From the NCBI GenBank assembly GCA_934403665.1, contig CAKRUL010000043.1:1-8057 (forward strand): a stretch of DNA of 8,057 nucleotides, given 5' to 3'. A program made the position numbers and the translations under genes. The DNA comes from an uncultured Clostridia bacterium (GTDB taxonomy: Bacteria; Bacillota_A; Clostridia; UMGS1840; HGM11507). Shown here one piece after another: positions 1 to 5,607 of this stretch (the stretch's first letter is position 1; each line of letters begins with the position of its first letter). Under the pieces are notes generated by a model. It did no database searches. It was not told the DNA's origin and saw only the letters and a list, made by a program, of their open reading frames with translations.

Positions 1-285
<285 letters not shown>

Positions 286-300
286 TCTTATATTATATTT

Positions 301-329
301 ATTTTACTCCAAACCGCGAATTTTGTCAA
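301..329 (-). promoter_or_regulatory. Sigma-A promoter for upp, overlapping the rpiB stop
   Basis: On the minus strand TTGACA (329-324), a 17-nt spacer and TAAAAT (306-301) form a near-perfect sigma-A promoter. The -35 lies in the last rpiB codons and the -10 contains the rpiB TAA. Transcription should start near 294, leaving a leader of about 158 nt before upp. Confidence 0.7.
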
Positions 330-738
330 CTCTCTGTTGATGCCTTCCGCCCTCGAATTCCGCAGAAAGGAATGCGTCTGTCACGGACTTTGCAACCTCC
401 ACTCCCATCACGCGTTCGCCAAGGCAAAGAATATTGGCATTGTTATGCTGGCGGGAAAGCCTGCCGCAGTATTCGTTCGGACAAAGCGCGGCACGGACAC
501 CCTTAATTTTGTTTGCGGCGATGGAGATTCCGATTCCGGTTCCGCAAATCAAAATGCCAAAATCATTTTTGTGATTGACGACATTGCGGGCAACCACCTC
601 GGCAATATCCGGATAATCCACGCTTTCGGTTCCGAAGGTGCCGAAATCCTCCACTTCTATTCCCTGCGCCAGCAAATGTTTTTTGATCTCTTCCTTCATG
701 TGTACCCCGCCGTGATCGGCGCCGATTGCAATTTTCAT
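304..738 (-). CDS. rpiB: Ribose-5-phosphate isomerase B
   Basis: Interconverts ribose 5-phosphate and ribulose 5-phosphate in the cytoplasmic pentose phosphate pathway, supplying the ribose of PRPP. The 144-residue length is normal for RpiB/LacAB proteins. Visible are the N-terminal IGADHGG (residues 5-11, substrate phosphate and ring binding), DYPDIA (41-46), the active-site loop ILICGTGIGISIAANK (62-77) with the expected catalytic Cys65, and RLSRQHNNANIL (93-104) with His98. The start ATG overlaps the tsaB stop as ATGA, indicating translational coupling. Its product feeds PRPP synthesis and so the downstream gene upp. A promoter for upp is embedded in its 3' end. Confidence 0.95.
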   Translation of the reverse strand: MKIAIGADHGGVHMKEEIKKHLLAQGIEVEDFGTFGTESVDYPDIAEVVARNVVNHKNDFGILICGTGIGISIAANKIKGVRAALCPNEYCGRLSRQHNNANILCLGERVMGVEVAKSVTDAFLSAEFEGGRHQQRVDKIRGLE

Positions 739-1439
739 TTTCTTGTTTCTCCTCTCGTTTTCTCTGCCCGCTCCCGTTCTGCCTGAGAGACTCTGAGATA
801 GCTGGGCTCCACCTGATAATAGGGCTGAGACGCCCCGTTTCGAAACGCTTTTAAGCCTGCCTTCGCCAGAGACGCGGCGTTCTGATAGCGAAACTGCTCC
901 GGCTGAAAGAGAGCATTTTCTCCCATCGCCTTTTGAATTGCTTCCCGATAAACATCAACGCCATCGCCCAAAAAGAGAGTTTTGCCCCCGTCTAAAAATT
1001 CCAGAAGCTGTTCCAGCGAAACGGCACAGTCGTCCCAAATCTTTTCTCCACGCTCATAAACCGCACAGTAGACCTGTGAACGGCGCGCGTCCAATATGGG
1101 ACAGACCCGTATCGGCATCCCCTGTGTGAAACTGTTTTCCGCCAATCCATCAAGTGTGGAAACCGGAACAACCGGTTTGCCGTTCGCATGCGCCAGCGCC
1201 TTCACTGTGGCGATTCCGATACGCAGACCGGTGAAAGAGCCCGGTCCTTTCGCGACTGCAAACAGTTCAATTTCCGCCATATCCCACAAGGCCGTTTTCA
1301 ACATGTGGTCAATCATGGGAAGCAGCTGTTCCGAATGTGTCCTTTTGTGGTTCATGGAAAACTGTGCAATTGTTTTTTCGTCCTCGGCAAGAGCAACGGA
1401 GGCTGTCATGCCGGAGGTATCGACTGCAAGAACTTTCAT
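735..1439 (-). CDS. tsaB: tRNA t6A37 threonylcarbamoyl transfer complex subunit TsaB
   Basis: TsaB is the catalytically inactive TsaD paralogue that scaffolds TsaD and TsaE in making N6-threonylcarbamoyladenosine at position 37 of ANN-decoding tRNAs. The 234 residues show the ASKHA-fold start MKVLAVDTSG (1-10), HSEQLLPMI (35-43), the diagnostic AKGPGSFTGLRIGI (63-76), STLDGLA (94-100) and DARRSQVY (117-124). The ATG at 1439 follows AAGGAGG (1450-1444), a strong site that also contains the tsaE stop codon. Many Firmicutes have rimI and tsaD next. Here rpiB follows directly with a 4-nt overlap and neither rimI nor tsaD is in the window. Confidence 0.95.
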   Translation of the reverse strand: MKVLAVDTSGMTASVALAEDEKTIAQFSMNHKRTHSEQLLPMIDHMLKTALWDMAEIELFAVAKGPGSFTGLRIGIATVKALAHANGKPVVPVSTLDGLAENSFTQGMPIRVCPILDARRSQVYCAVYERGEKIWDDCAVSLEQLLEFLDGGKTLFLGDGVDVYREAIQKAMGENALFQPEQFRYQNAASLAKAGLKAFRNGASQPYYQVEPSYLRVSQAERERAEKTRGETRK

Positions 1440-1448
1440 GATTCCTCC

Positions 1449-1874
1449 TTAAAGGATGCTGATTTTTCTGTCCTCATCCTCCTGTGCTTTGTTGATTTGA
1501 ATATATATGACGTTTGGATACTCCTCCAAAATGCCGCGGGCATAAGCACCCCATTCAATAATGCATACGGCGCCGCTGTCAAGATACTCCGAAAATCCGA
1601 TGTCATACAACTCATCCTCATCGCCGATGCGGTACACATCGAAATGAAACACTTTTCCGCTCCGCCCGGTGTATTCGTTAACCAACGTATAGGTCGGGCT
1701 GTTCACCACATCCCGGACACCCAAGCCATCGCAAAGCCCCTTCGTGAAAATGGTTTTTCCGACGCCCAAATCGCCGTCCAGCGAAAGAATGTCGCCTGCC
1801 TTCAATTCTTTTGCAAGTTTTTTTGCAAAGGCATAAGTTTCTGCCTCACTGTGTGTAATCACTTCCCGTTTCAT
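1449..1874 (-). CDS. tsaE: tRNA t6A37 biosynthesis ATPase TsaE
   Basis: TsaE is the P-loop ATPase that binds TsaB-TsaD and is needed for multiple turnover of t6A formation. The 141 residues are typical. Motifs in order: Walker A GDLGVGKT (34-41) preceded by LSLDG, then SPTYTLVNEY (59-68), FHFDVYR (76-82) and CIIEWGAYA (104-112), all TsaE signatures. The ATG (1874-1872) directly abuts the fhs TAG (1877-1875) with no spacer, and a weak GAAGGG in the last fhs codons serves as ribosome binding site, so translation is probably coupled to fhs. tsaB follows after 9 nt. Confidence 0.95.
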   Translation of the reverse strand: MKREVITHSEAETYAFAKKLAKELKAGDILSLDGDLGVGKTIFTKGLCDGLGVRDVVNSPTYTLVNEYTGRSGKVFHFDVYRIGDEDELYDIGFSEYLDSGAVCIIEWGAYARGILEEYPNVIYIQINKAQEDEDRKISIL

Positions 1875-3545
1875 CTAAAACAACCCTTCAATGCTTCCGT
1901 CCGGCAAAAGATCGACTTTCTCGGCAGCCGGAACCTTCGGAAGCCCCGGCATCGTGAGAATCTTCCCGGTCAGAACCGTGATAAAGCCGGCACCCCGATT
2001 CACATACAGATCCCGGACAGTGAGTGTGAAGCCTTCCGGCCTTGCCAGCAAAGCCGGATTGTCGGAAAGGGAATACTGTGTTTTTGCCATACACACCGGC
2101 AGATTTCCGAACCCATCGCGTGTGAACTCCTCGATTTTCTTAAGCGCCTGCGGCTCATAATAAACATCTTTTCCGCCGTAGATCTCCCGGACAACCGTTT
2201 CAATCTTTTCGCGCAGGGGGAGCTGATCCTCATACAACACATGAAAGTCGGATGCGTCCTGCTCCAGAAGATTCACAATAGTCTGTGCCAGCTTTATGCC
2301 GCCCTCTCCGCCTTTTGCAAACATCTGCGACAGTTCGCATTTCGTCTGCAAAGACGCACAATATTCCTCCACAAATGCGATTTCCTTCTCGGTGTCGGTG
2401 GCAAACTGATTGATGGCAACCACAGGCTCCAAGCCGTATTTGCGGATATTTTCAATATGTTTTCCGAGATTGGGAATTCCTTTTTTCAAGGCCTCCAGGT
2501 TTTCCTGTGCCAGCTCGGTTTTCTTCACGCCTCCATTATATTTCAAGGCTTTAATCGTGGCGACAATCACCACCAAAGACGGTTTCAGACCGCCGAAGCG
2601 GCATTTGATATCCAGAAATTTTTCAGCGCCCAAATCCGCGCCGAATCCTGCCTCCGTGATAGTGTAATCCGCCAGTTTCAGCGCCGTTTTCGTTGCAATC
2701 AGGCTGTTGCAGCCGTGTGCAATATTTGCAAAAGGTCCGCCGTGCATGATGCAGGGAGTGTTTTCCAGAGTCTGCACCAGATTCGGTTTGATGGCATCCT
2801 TCAGAAGCACGGTCATCGCGCCCTCTGCTTTCAGGTCGCGTGCGGTAATCATTTCGCCGCTGTAGCTATAACCGACAATAATGTCTCCCAGCCGTTTCTT
2901 CAAGTCCTCCAAATCACTGCACAGACAAAGAATTGCCATCACCTCGCAGGCGACGGTGATCATAAAGCTATCCTGCCGCACCACGCCGTCCGCCTTTGCT
3001 CCCAGTCCGATGACGACATTGCGCAGAGCACGGTCGTTGATATCCAGCACACGCTTCACCGTGATTCTTTTCGGATCGATGCCGAGCGGATTGCCTTGAT
3101 GGATATGATTGTCCACCATTGCGCAGAGCAGATTGTTTGCCGCTGTGATGGCATGCATATCTCCTGTGAAATGCAGATTAATATCCTCCATCGGAACGAC
3201 CTGTGCATAACCGCCGCCTGCGGCGCCGCCCTTCACGCCGAAGGTAGGCCCCAAAGAAGGTTCCCTCAATGCAATCACGGCATTTTTTCCGATTTTGGCA
3301 AATGCCTCGCCCAGTCCGACGGTGATGGTGGTTTTCCCCTCGCCGGCCGGCGTCGGATTGATGGCGGTCACTAAAATGAGTTTTCCATCCTGCCGGTCTT
3401 CGCGTTCCTTTAAGATTTCCAGCGACAATTTTGCCTTATATTTTCCATAGTGCTCCAGCTTGTCCTCGCCGATCCCCAGTTTTTCCGCAATCCGGGAAAT
3501 CGGCAGCATTTCCGCATTCTGCGCAATTCTGATATCCGACTGCAT
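1875..3545 (-). CDS. fhs: Formate--tetrahydrofolate ligase
   Basis: Makes 10-formyl-THF from formate, THF and ATP. This is one-carbon entry for purines and formyl-Met-tRNA, and in acetogens the first methyl-branch step of the Wood-Ljungdahl pathway. The 556-residue length is standard. Visible are the nucleotide loop TPAGEGKTT (65-73), [22 protein letters not shown] (starting near residue 94), the [11 protein letters not shown] block and the C-terminal [19 protein letters not shown]. The ATG at 3545 follows AAGGGG with about 7 nt spacing. It is the first gene of the minus-strand operon and is transcribed divergently from agrB. Its leader of about 165 nt contains Spo0A-box-like sequences and an inverted repeat. 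Confidence 0.97.
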   Translation of the reverse strand: MQSDIRIAQNAEMLPISRIAEKLGIGEDKLEHYGKYKAKLSLEILKEREDRQDGKLILVTAINPTPAGEGKTTITVGLGEAFAKIGKNAVIALREPSLGPTFGVKGGAAGGGYAQVVPMEDINLHFTGDMHAITAANNLLCAMVDNHIHQGNPLGIDPKRITVKRVLDINDRALRNVVIGLGAKADGVVRQDSFMITVACEVMAILCLCSDLEDLKKRLGDIIVGYSYSGEMITARDLKAEGAMTVLLKDAIKPNLVQTLENTPCIMHGGPFANIAHGCNSLIATKTALKLADYTITEAGFGADLGAEKFLDIKCRFGGLKPSLVVIVATIKALKYNGGVKKTELAQENLEALKKGIPNLGKHIENIRKYGLEPVVAINQFATDTEKEIAFVEEYCASLQTKCELSQMFAKGGEGGIKLAQTIVNLLEQDASDFHVLYEDQLPLREKIETVVREIYGGKDVYYEPQALKKIEEFTRDGFGNLPVCMAKTQYSLSDNPALLARPEGFTLTVRDLYVNRGAGFITVLTGKILTMPGLPKVPAAEKVDLLPDGSIEGLF

Positions 3546-3571
3546 GCAAAGACCCCTTTTCTCTTGATTTT

Positions 3572-3595
3572 TTCGTCAACACCGATCCTGTCGAA
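3572..3595. promoter_or_regulatory. Two Spo0A-box-like sequences in the fhs leader
   Basis: TGACGAA on the minus strand (3578-3572) and TGTCGAA on the plus strand (3589-3595) both match the 0A-box core TGNCGAA. They lie downstream of the predicted fhs start (about 3708), where bound Spo0A could block elongation. Single matches are expected by chance every 2 kb or so, so the case rests on their clustering with the sites at 3791-3807 and 3979-3987. Confidence 0.35.
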
Positions 3596-3606
3596 AACTT
3601 TGGAGC

Positions 3607-3659
3607 ACATTTCTTGTCCGCCGGACGGAGACAAACTCGACCGCCGGGCAAAGAAATGT
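3607..3659 (-). promoter_or_regulatory. Inverted repeat in the fhs leader
   Basis: ACATTTCTT (3607-3615) and AAGAAATGT (3651-3659) form a perfect 9-bp stem. It encloses a shorter TTGTC/GACAA hairpin (3614-3618/3630-3634, sharing the two innermost bases of the outer stem, so the two compete slightly) and two copies of CCGGCGG on the minus strand. It would lie in the fhs 5' untranslated region, 60-115 nt before the ATG. No T tract follows, so it is not a terminator, and it does not match the ZTP or THF riboswitch consensus. Confidence 0.35.
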
Positions 3660-3714
3660 TTCTCTTACGAGGGTTCCAAAGCATTGTGACAGGGGCATTT
3701 TCATCGACTTAAAC

Positions 3715-3723
3715 AGTATATCA
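3715..3723 (-). promoter_or_regulatory. fhs operon promoter (extended -10)
   Basis: On the minus strand TGATATACT reads as an extended -10 (TGnTATAAT with one mismatch in the hexamer). No good -35 hexamer is seen 16-18 nt upstream, which is common with extended -10 promoters. Transcription would start near 3708, giving a leader of about 165 nt before fhs. It is the best candidate for the whole fhs-tsaE-tsaB-rpiB operon. Confidence 0.45.
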
Positions 3724-3790
3724 CAAAAGGACATTGAAAGAAAGAGGGTTGACCATATTTTTCTTTTTTCAAAAAAATTTTAACACAGTG

Positions 3791-3807
3791 TGTCGATTGA
3801 TTCGACA
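3791..3807. promoter_or_regulatory. Palindromic pair of Spo0A-box-like sites
   Basis: TGTCGATTGATTCGACA is a perfect 6-bp inverted repeat (TGTCGA/TCGACA) with a 5-bp centre. The right half read on the minus strand is an exact 0A box (TGTCGAA) and the left half is TGTCGAT. Face-to-face boxes like this suit a dimeric response regulator. It sits about 90 bp upstream of the fhs start and about 230 bp upstream of the agr start. The region just left of it is a run of A and T. Confidence 0.45.
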
Positions 3808-3978
3808 TTTTTTCCGATCTCTTGCAGGACGAAAAACAGTCATTTCGCAAGAATAAAGAAGAATGGGAGAGCTCATTTAAAAATTCAGCGAAATATGGAC
3901 AGTTAGGTCCATCCTTACTTTGCGAAAACTTTCTTTTCTCCCGGTATTTCGGACCCCTCTCCCTACGCGTGACGGGTC
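3808..3978. other. Intergenic stretch with nested inverted repeats, no convincing gene
   Basis: This part of the fhs-agrB spacer holds TTTCGCAA (3843-3850) pairing with TTGCGAAA (3920-3927), and inside it ATGGAC/GTCCAT (3895-3900/3907-3912) around AGTTAG. A GACCC/GGGTC pair lies at 3952-3956/3974-3978. A frame is open from 3822 but has no ribosome binding site, an implausible composition, and runs over the agrB start, so it is not called. The repeats could be a small RNA or DNA-binding sites, but no clear promoter was found. Confidence 0.3.
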
Positions 3979-3987
3979 TTTGTCGAC
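3979..3987 (+). promoter_or_regulatory. Spo0A-box-like site upstream of the agr promoter
   Basis: TTTGTCGAC matches the extended 0A box TTTGTCGAA in 8 of 9 bases. Its centre is about 48 bp upstream of the predicted agr transcription start, just before the -35 element, which is the usual place for a Spo0A activating site. spo0A itself is encoded 3.2 kb away in this window. Confidence 0.45.
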
Positions 3988-3996
3988 TTTTTTGGG

Positions 3997-4025
3997 TTGT
4001 TTTGAGGGGACAAGCCTGCTATAAT
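3997..4025 (+). promoter_or_regulatory. agrB operon promoter
   Basis: TTGTTT (3997-4002), a 17-nt spacer and TATAAT (4020-4025). The -10 is consensus and the -35 is imperfect, as expected for an activator-assisted promoter. The start should be near 4032, exactly at the base of the long leader stem (4032-4039/4122-4129). Confidence 0.7.
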
Positions 4026-4031
4026 GAGGTC

Positions 4032-4129
4032 ACGAAGCAAAACAAAGTCCCACACTTTCCCGGCACATCCCCCTCGGAAAACGACCCCCTTTCTGTTCTC
4101 CGAATGTGCCGGGGAGGAGCCTGCTTCGT
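4032..4129 (+). promoter_or_regulatory. Highly structured agrB 5' leader RNA (unknown class)
   Basis: Two nested perfect stems are visible: ACGAAGCA (4032-4039) with TGCTTCGT (4122-4129), and CCCGGCACAT (4059-4068) with ATGTGCCGGG (4104-4113). The inner stem can extend by G-U and A-U pairs. The apical region holds two C-rich runs (CCCCCTCGG and GACCCCCTTT) and a possible TCGG/CCGA pair. The 5' end coincides with the predicted transcription start and the 3' end stops 12 nt before the agrB ribosome binding site. There is no terminator T tract. It could be a ligand- or RNA-responsive leader, or a stabilising cap. No known family was recognised. Confidence 0.55.
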
Positions 4130-4155
4130 AAATCATACAAAAAAGGAGGTTCAAC

Positions 4156-4758
4156 ATGTTTCACAAGATGGCCTTACATATTTCAGAAGCAATGCAGCAA
4201 ACCAATCAAGGCCTCAGCAAGGAAAAGGCAGAAGAAATCACCTATGGCTTGGAGATTCTTCTCTATGAAATTTTTCTCTTTGCCGCCGCTTTTTTATCTG
4301 CTTTGCCCTTCGGCTTGTTCTTCAACATGCTGTCCGCCGTGACCGGCTATTCCGTCATCCGCGGATTTGCCAGCGGTTCGCATGCCAGAACAAGAGTGCT
4401 ATGCTGTATCTCCTATTTTATTATGCTGTATACCAGCGTTCTCATCCCGTTTTTTCTGCTGAAAGCCTATTCGTTTCAGCTGATGCTTCTGCTGTTTTGC
4501 ATTGATATGATTCTTCTTTTGAAATACGCACCGGGCGACACGGCAGAAAACCCCATGACAGATGAAAAAAAAGTGCAGATGAAGAAAATCTTCTCCTGTC
4601 TTTCACTGGCAGTGATTTTTCTGGCATCCTTCTTTTTGGGGGAGGTGCTTCCGCTTTATGCAAACAGTTTGCTGATTGCCGCATCCTTCGGATGCCTTAT
4701 GCCAACCCCTTTTATGTATCGGGTGTTGGGCGGAGAACGCACACTCCCGACCTTATAA
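4156..4758 (+). CDS. agrB: AgrB-like accessory gene regulator peptidase
   Basis: AgrB is a membrane cysteine endopeptidase that removes the AgrD C-terminal tail, forms the thiolactone ring and helps export the pheromone. The 200 residues carry four to six hydrophobic segments (about 38-58, 84-106, 107-123, 148-167 and 172-190). The catalytic pair is in SGSHARTRVLCC, with His76 and Cys83 separated by seven residues as in Staphylococcus AgrB (His77/Cys84). YAPGDTAENP (124-133) is the conserved cytoplasmic loop. The start follows AAAAGGAGGT (4141-4150) with 5-nt spacing. Its likely substrate is the small precursor at 5272, separated from it by an unknown gene. Transcription is from the promoter at 3997-4025. 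Confidence 0.93.
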   Translation: MFHKMALHISEAMQQTNQGLSKEKAEEITYGLEILLYEIFLFAAAFLSALPFGLFFNMLSAVTGYSVIRGFASGSHARTRVLCCISYFIMLYTSVLIPFFLLKAYSFQLMLLLFCIDMILLLKYAPGDTAENPMTDEKKVQMKKIFSCLSLAVIFLASFFLGEVLPLYANSLLIAASFGCLMPTPFMYRVLGGERTLPTL

Positions 4759-4810
4759 AACAGACTTCCGCAGGCGTTTTCAACAGGGCGAAAAAAGCCA
4801 CTCTATGGAG

Positions 4811-4830
4811 GCAGAGACCATTGTCTCTGC
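4811..4830 (+). promoter_or_regulatory. Hairpin before the 97-codon gene
   Basis: GCAGAGAC-CATT-GTCTCTGC is a perfect 8-bp stem with a 4-nt loop, between the agrB stop and the ribosome binding site (AAAGGAG, 4839-4845) of the next gene. No T tract follows, so it is more likely an RNA processing or stability element than a terminator. Confidence 0.4.
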
Positions 4831-4854
4831 GGAAAAAGAAAGGAGTTTTTTGGA

Positions 4855-5148
4855 ATGATTGCCAAAGAACTGATTCACGAACTGCGTTTGGGAAAACCAA
4901 AGAAAAAGGCCTTTCAAATGCGCTATTACCTTATGACTTATCTGCGGCAGGATTTGTGTTTCCGCTCCCGGACCTATTATGGCATCCGCCTGGAAAAGGA
5001 GACCAATCAGGGCACCGAAGAGTTCCTGTTTCCCTGTGTTTCGCAGAAAAAGGAAGAGGTGGTCTCTGTTTTGAACGCCATCTATGACAAACAATCGGCA
5101 CTGATGGATTCCGCCCCAGCCACGGGCGGTATTCCCGATCTTTATTAA
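4855..5148 (+). CDS. Unknown 97-residue protein between agrB and agrD (possibly DUF6514-like)
   Basis: The ATG follows AAAGGAG with 9-nt spacing, so it is probably real. The protein is soluble with no signal peptide. It has a basic N-terminus (LRLGKPKKKAFQMRYYL), a predicted beta segment YYGIRLEKET (42-51), and SQKKEEVVSVLNAIYDKQ (63-80), a likely helix, followed by a Pro/Gly-rich tail GGIPDLY. The pattern YYL...YGIRLEKE...SQKKEEVVSVLNAI recalls the small clostridial DUF6514 family, an attribution from memory and unverified. Its place between agrB and agrD suggests co-expression with the pheromone genes. Function is not known. Confidence 0.7.
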   Translation: MIAKELIHELRLGKPKKKAFQMRYYLMTYLRQDLCFRSRTYYGIRLEKETNQGTEEFLFPCVSQKKEEVVSVLNAIYDKQSALMDSAPATGGIPDLY

Positions 5149-5158
5149 CGATCTTTAT
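5136..5158 (+). repeat. 10-bp direct repeat around the stop of the 97-codon gene
   Basis: CGATCTTTAT occurs at 5136-5145 and again at 5149-5158, separated by three bases that complete the TAA stop and its flank. It may be a small tandem duplication. No function is evident. Confidence 0.4.
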
Positions 5159-5248
5159 CGAAAGCGTTTGCTTTTGGGAAGATAAATGCGCAACATACTA
5201 ACAACAACAAGCAATGGAACAATGAAACAATGGCAGTAGCACTACTGC
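5159..5248 (+). promoter_or_regulatory. Two hairpins in the agrD upstream region
   Basis: CGAAAGC-GTTT-GCTTTTG (5159-5176, one G-U) and GCAGTA-GCAC-TACTGC (5233-5248) lie between the preceding stop and the agrD ribosome binding site. Neither is followed by a T tract. They could be processing or stabilising elements that raise agrD mRNA over agrB. No clear promoter was found in this stretch. Confidence 0.35.
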
Positions 5249-5271
5249 TAACAAACAAGGAGGTGAACCAA

Positions 5272-5406
5272 ATGAAAAGAATGTTAATGCTGAGCTTAAG
5301 TGTGATTGCAGGACTGAGCCTTTTCATTGCACAGATCGCAACCGTTGGAGCTTGCCCCCCCCTCGGTGCTTATCAGCCCGAAGTACCTGCTTCTTTAAAA
5401 AAATAA
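5272..5406 (+). CDS. agrD: AgrD-like cyclic (thio)lactone autoinducer peptide precursor
   Basis: A 44-residue frame starts at ATG 5272 behind AAGGAGGTGA (5258-5267). It has an N-terminal hydrophobic/amphipathic helix beginning MKRMLMLSLSVIAGL, a Cys28 after VGA, and the tail ACPPLGAYQPEVPASLKK (27-44). A small peptide with helix, single Cys, then YQPxVPxSL with basic ending is the clostridial AgrD pattern. AgrB would cut after the ring and discard the QPEVPASLKK tail. The mature signal is probably a thiolactone of CPPLG, CPPLGA or CPPLGAY. Two prolines beside the ring cysteine are unusual, and they are encoded by eight consecutive C (5355-5362), a slippage-prone tract. A strong terminator follows. 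Confidence 0.88.
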   Translation: MKRMLMLSLSVIAGLSLFIAQIATVGACPPLGAYQPEVPASLKK

Positions 5407-5419
5407 GCTTTGATTACAT

Positions 5420-5449
5420 AAAAAAGCCGGACAAGCATCCGGCTTTTTT
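5420..5449 (+). terminator. Strong intrinsic terminator after agrD
   Basis: AAAAAAGCCGGA-CAAGCA-TCCGGCTTTTTT is a 12-bp perfect stem with built-in T tract, 13 nt past the agrD stop. The matching A tract makes it work in both directions, so it can also stop transcripts from the convergent kinase gene. Confidence 0.92.
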
Positions 5450-5498
5450 GCTGTCCGCGGCGAAGCGGATAAATGCTCCCTCGGATATTGTTTCATCA

Positions 5499-5540
5499 AA
5501 GAAGCTGCCGCAAGATGTTTTCCTTTTGCGGCAGCTTCTT
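5499..5540. terminator. 15-bp hairpin between the convergent agrD and kinase genes
   Basis: AAGAAGCTGCCGCAA (5499-5513) and TTGCGGCAGCTTCTT (5526-5540) pair perfectly around a 12-nt loop. The plus strand continues CTTTTG; the minus strand only has CTTCTTTGATG. It probably ends the kinase transcript (stop at 5608) together with the bidirectional terminator at 5420-5449. It could alternatively protect the 3' end of the kinase mRNA. Confidence 0.6.
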
Positions 5541-5607
5541 CTTTTGCCCGATCTCTTTTCGGAAAGCAGGAACCGTTCTTGCCGCGCCCATCGGCAGAGC
5601 CGTTCCG

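Noticed and set aside
1188..3374. 728-codon open frame on the plus strand opposite fhs and tsaE
   Set aside because: It is antisense to two certain genes. It is rich in Cys, His and Phe with no recognisable domain, and has no ribosome binding site. It is a codon-usage shadow.
3601..3660. ZTP riboswitch (pfl motif) near fhs
   Set aside because: CCGCCGGGCA resembles the conserved CCGCCTGGGCA, but it is on the plus strand, opposite to fhs, and the rest of the motif is missing.
3576..3704. 42-residue ORF in the fhs leader
   Set aside because: The ATG would be about 4 nt from the transcription start with no ribosome binding site, the composition is unremarkable, and there is no coupling to fhs.
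3822..4268. 148-codon frame across the fhs-agrB spacer
   Set aside because: It has no ribosome binding site, covers the agr promoter, leader and agrB start in another frame, and has no family-like sequence.
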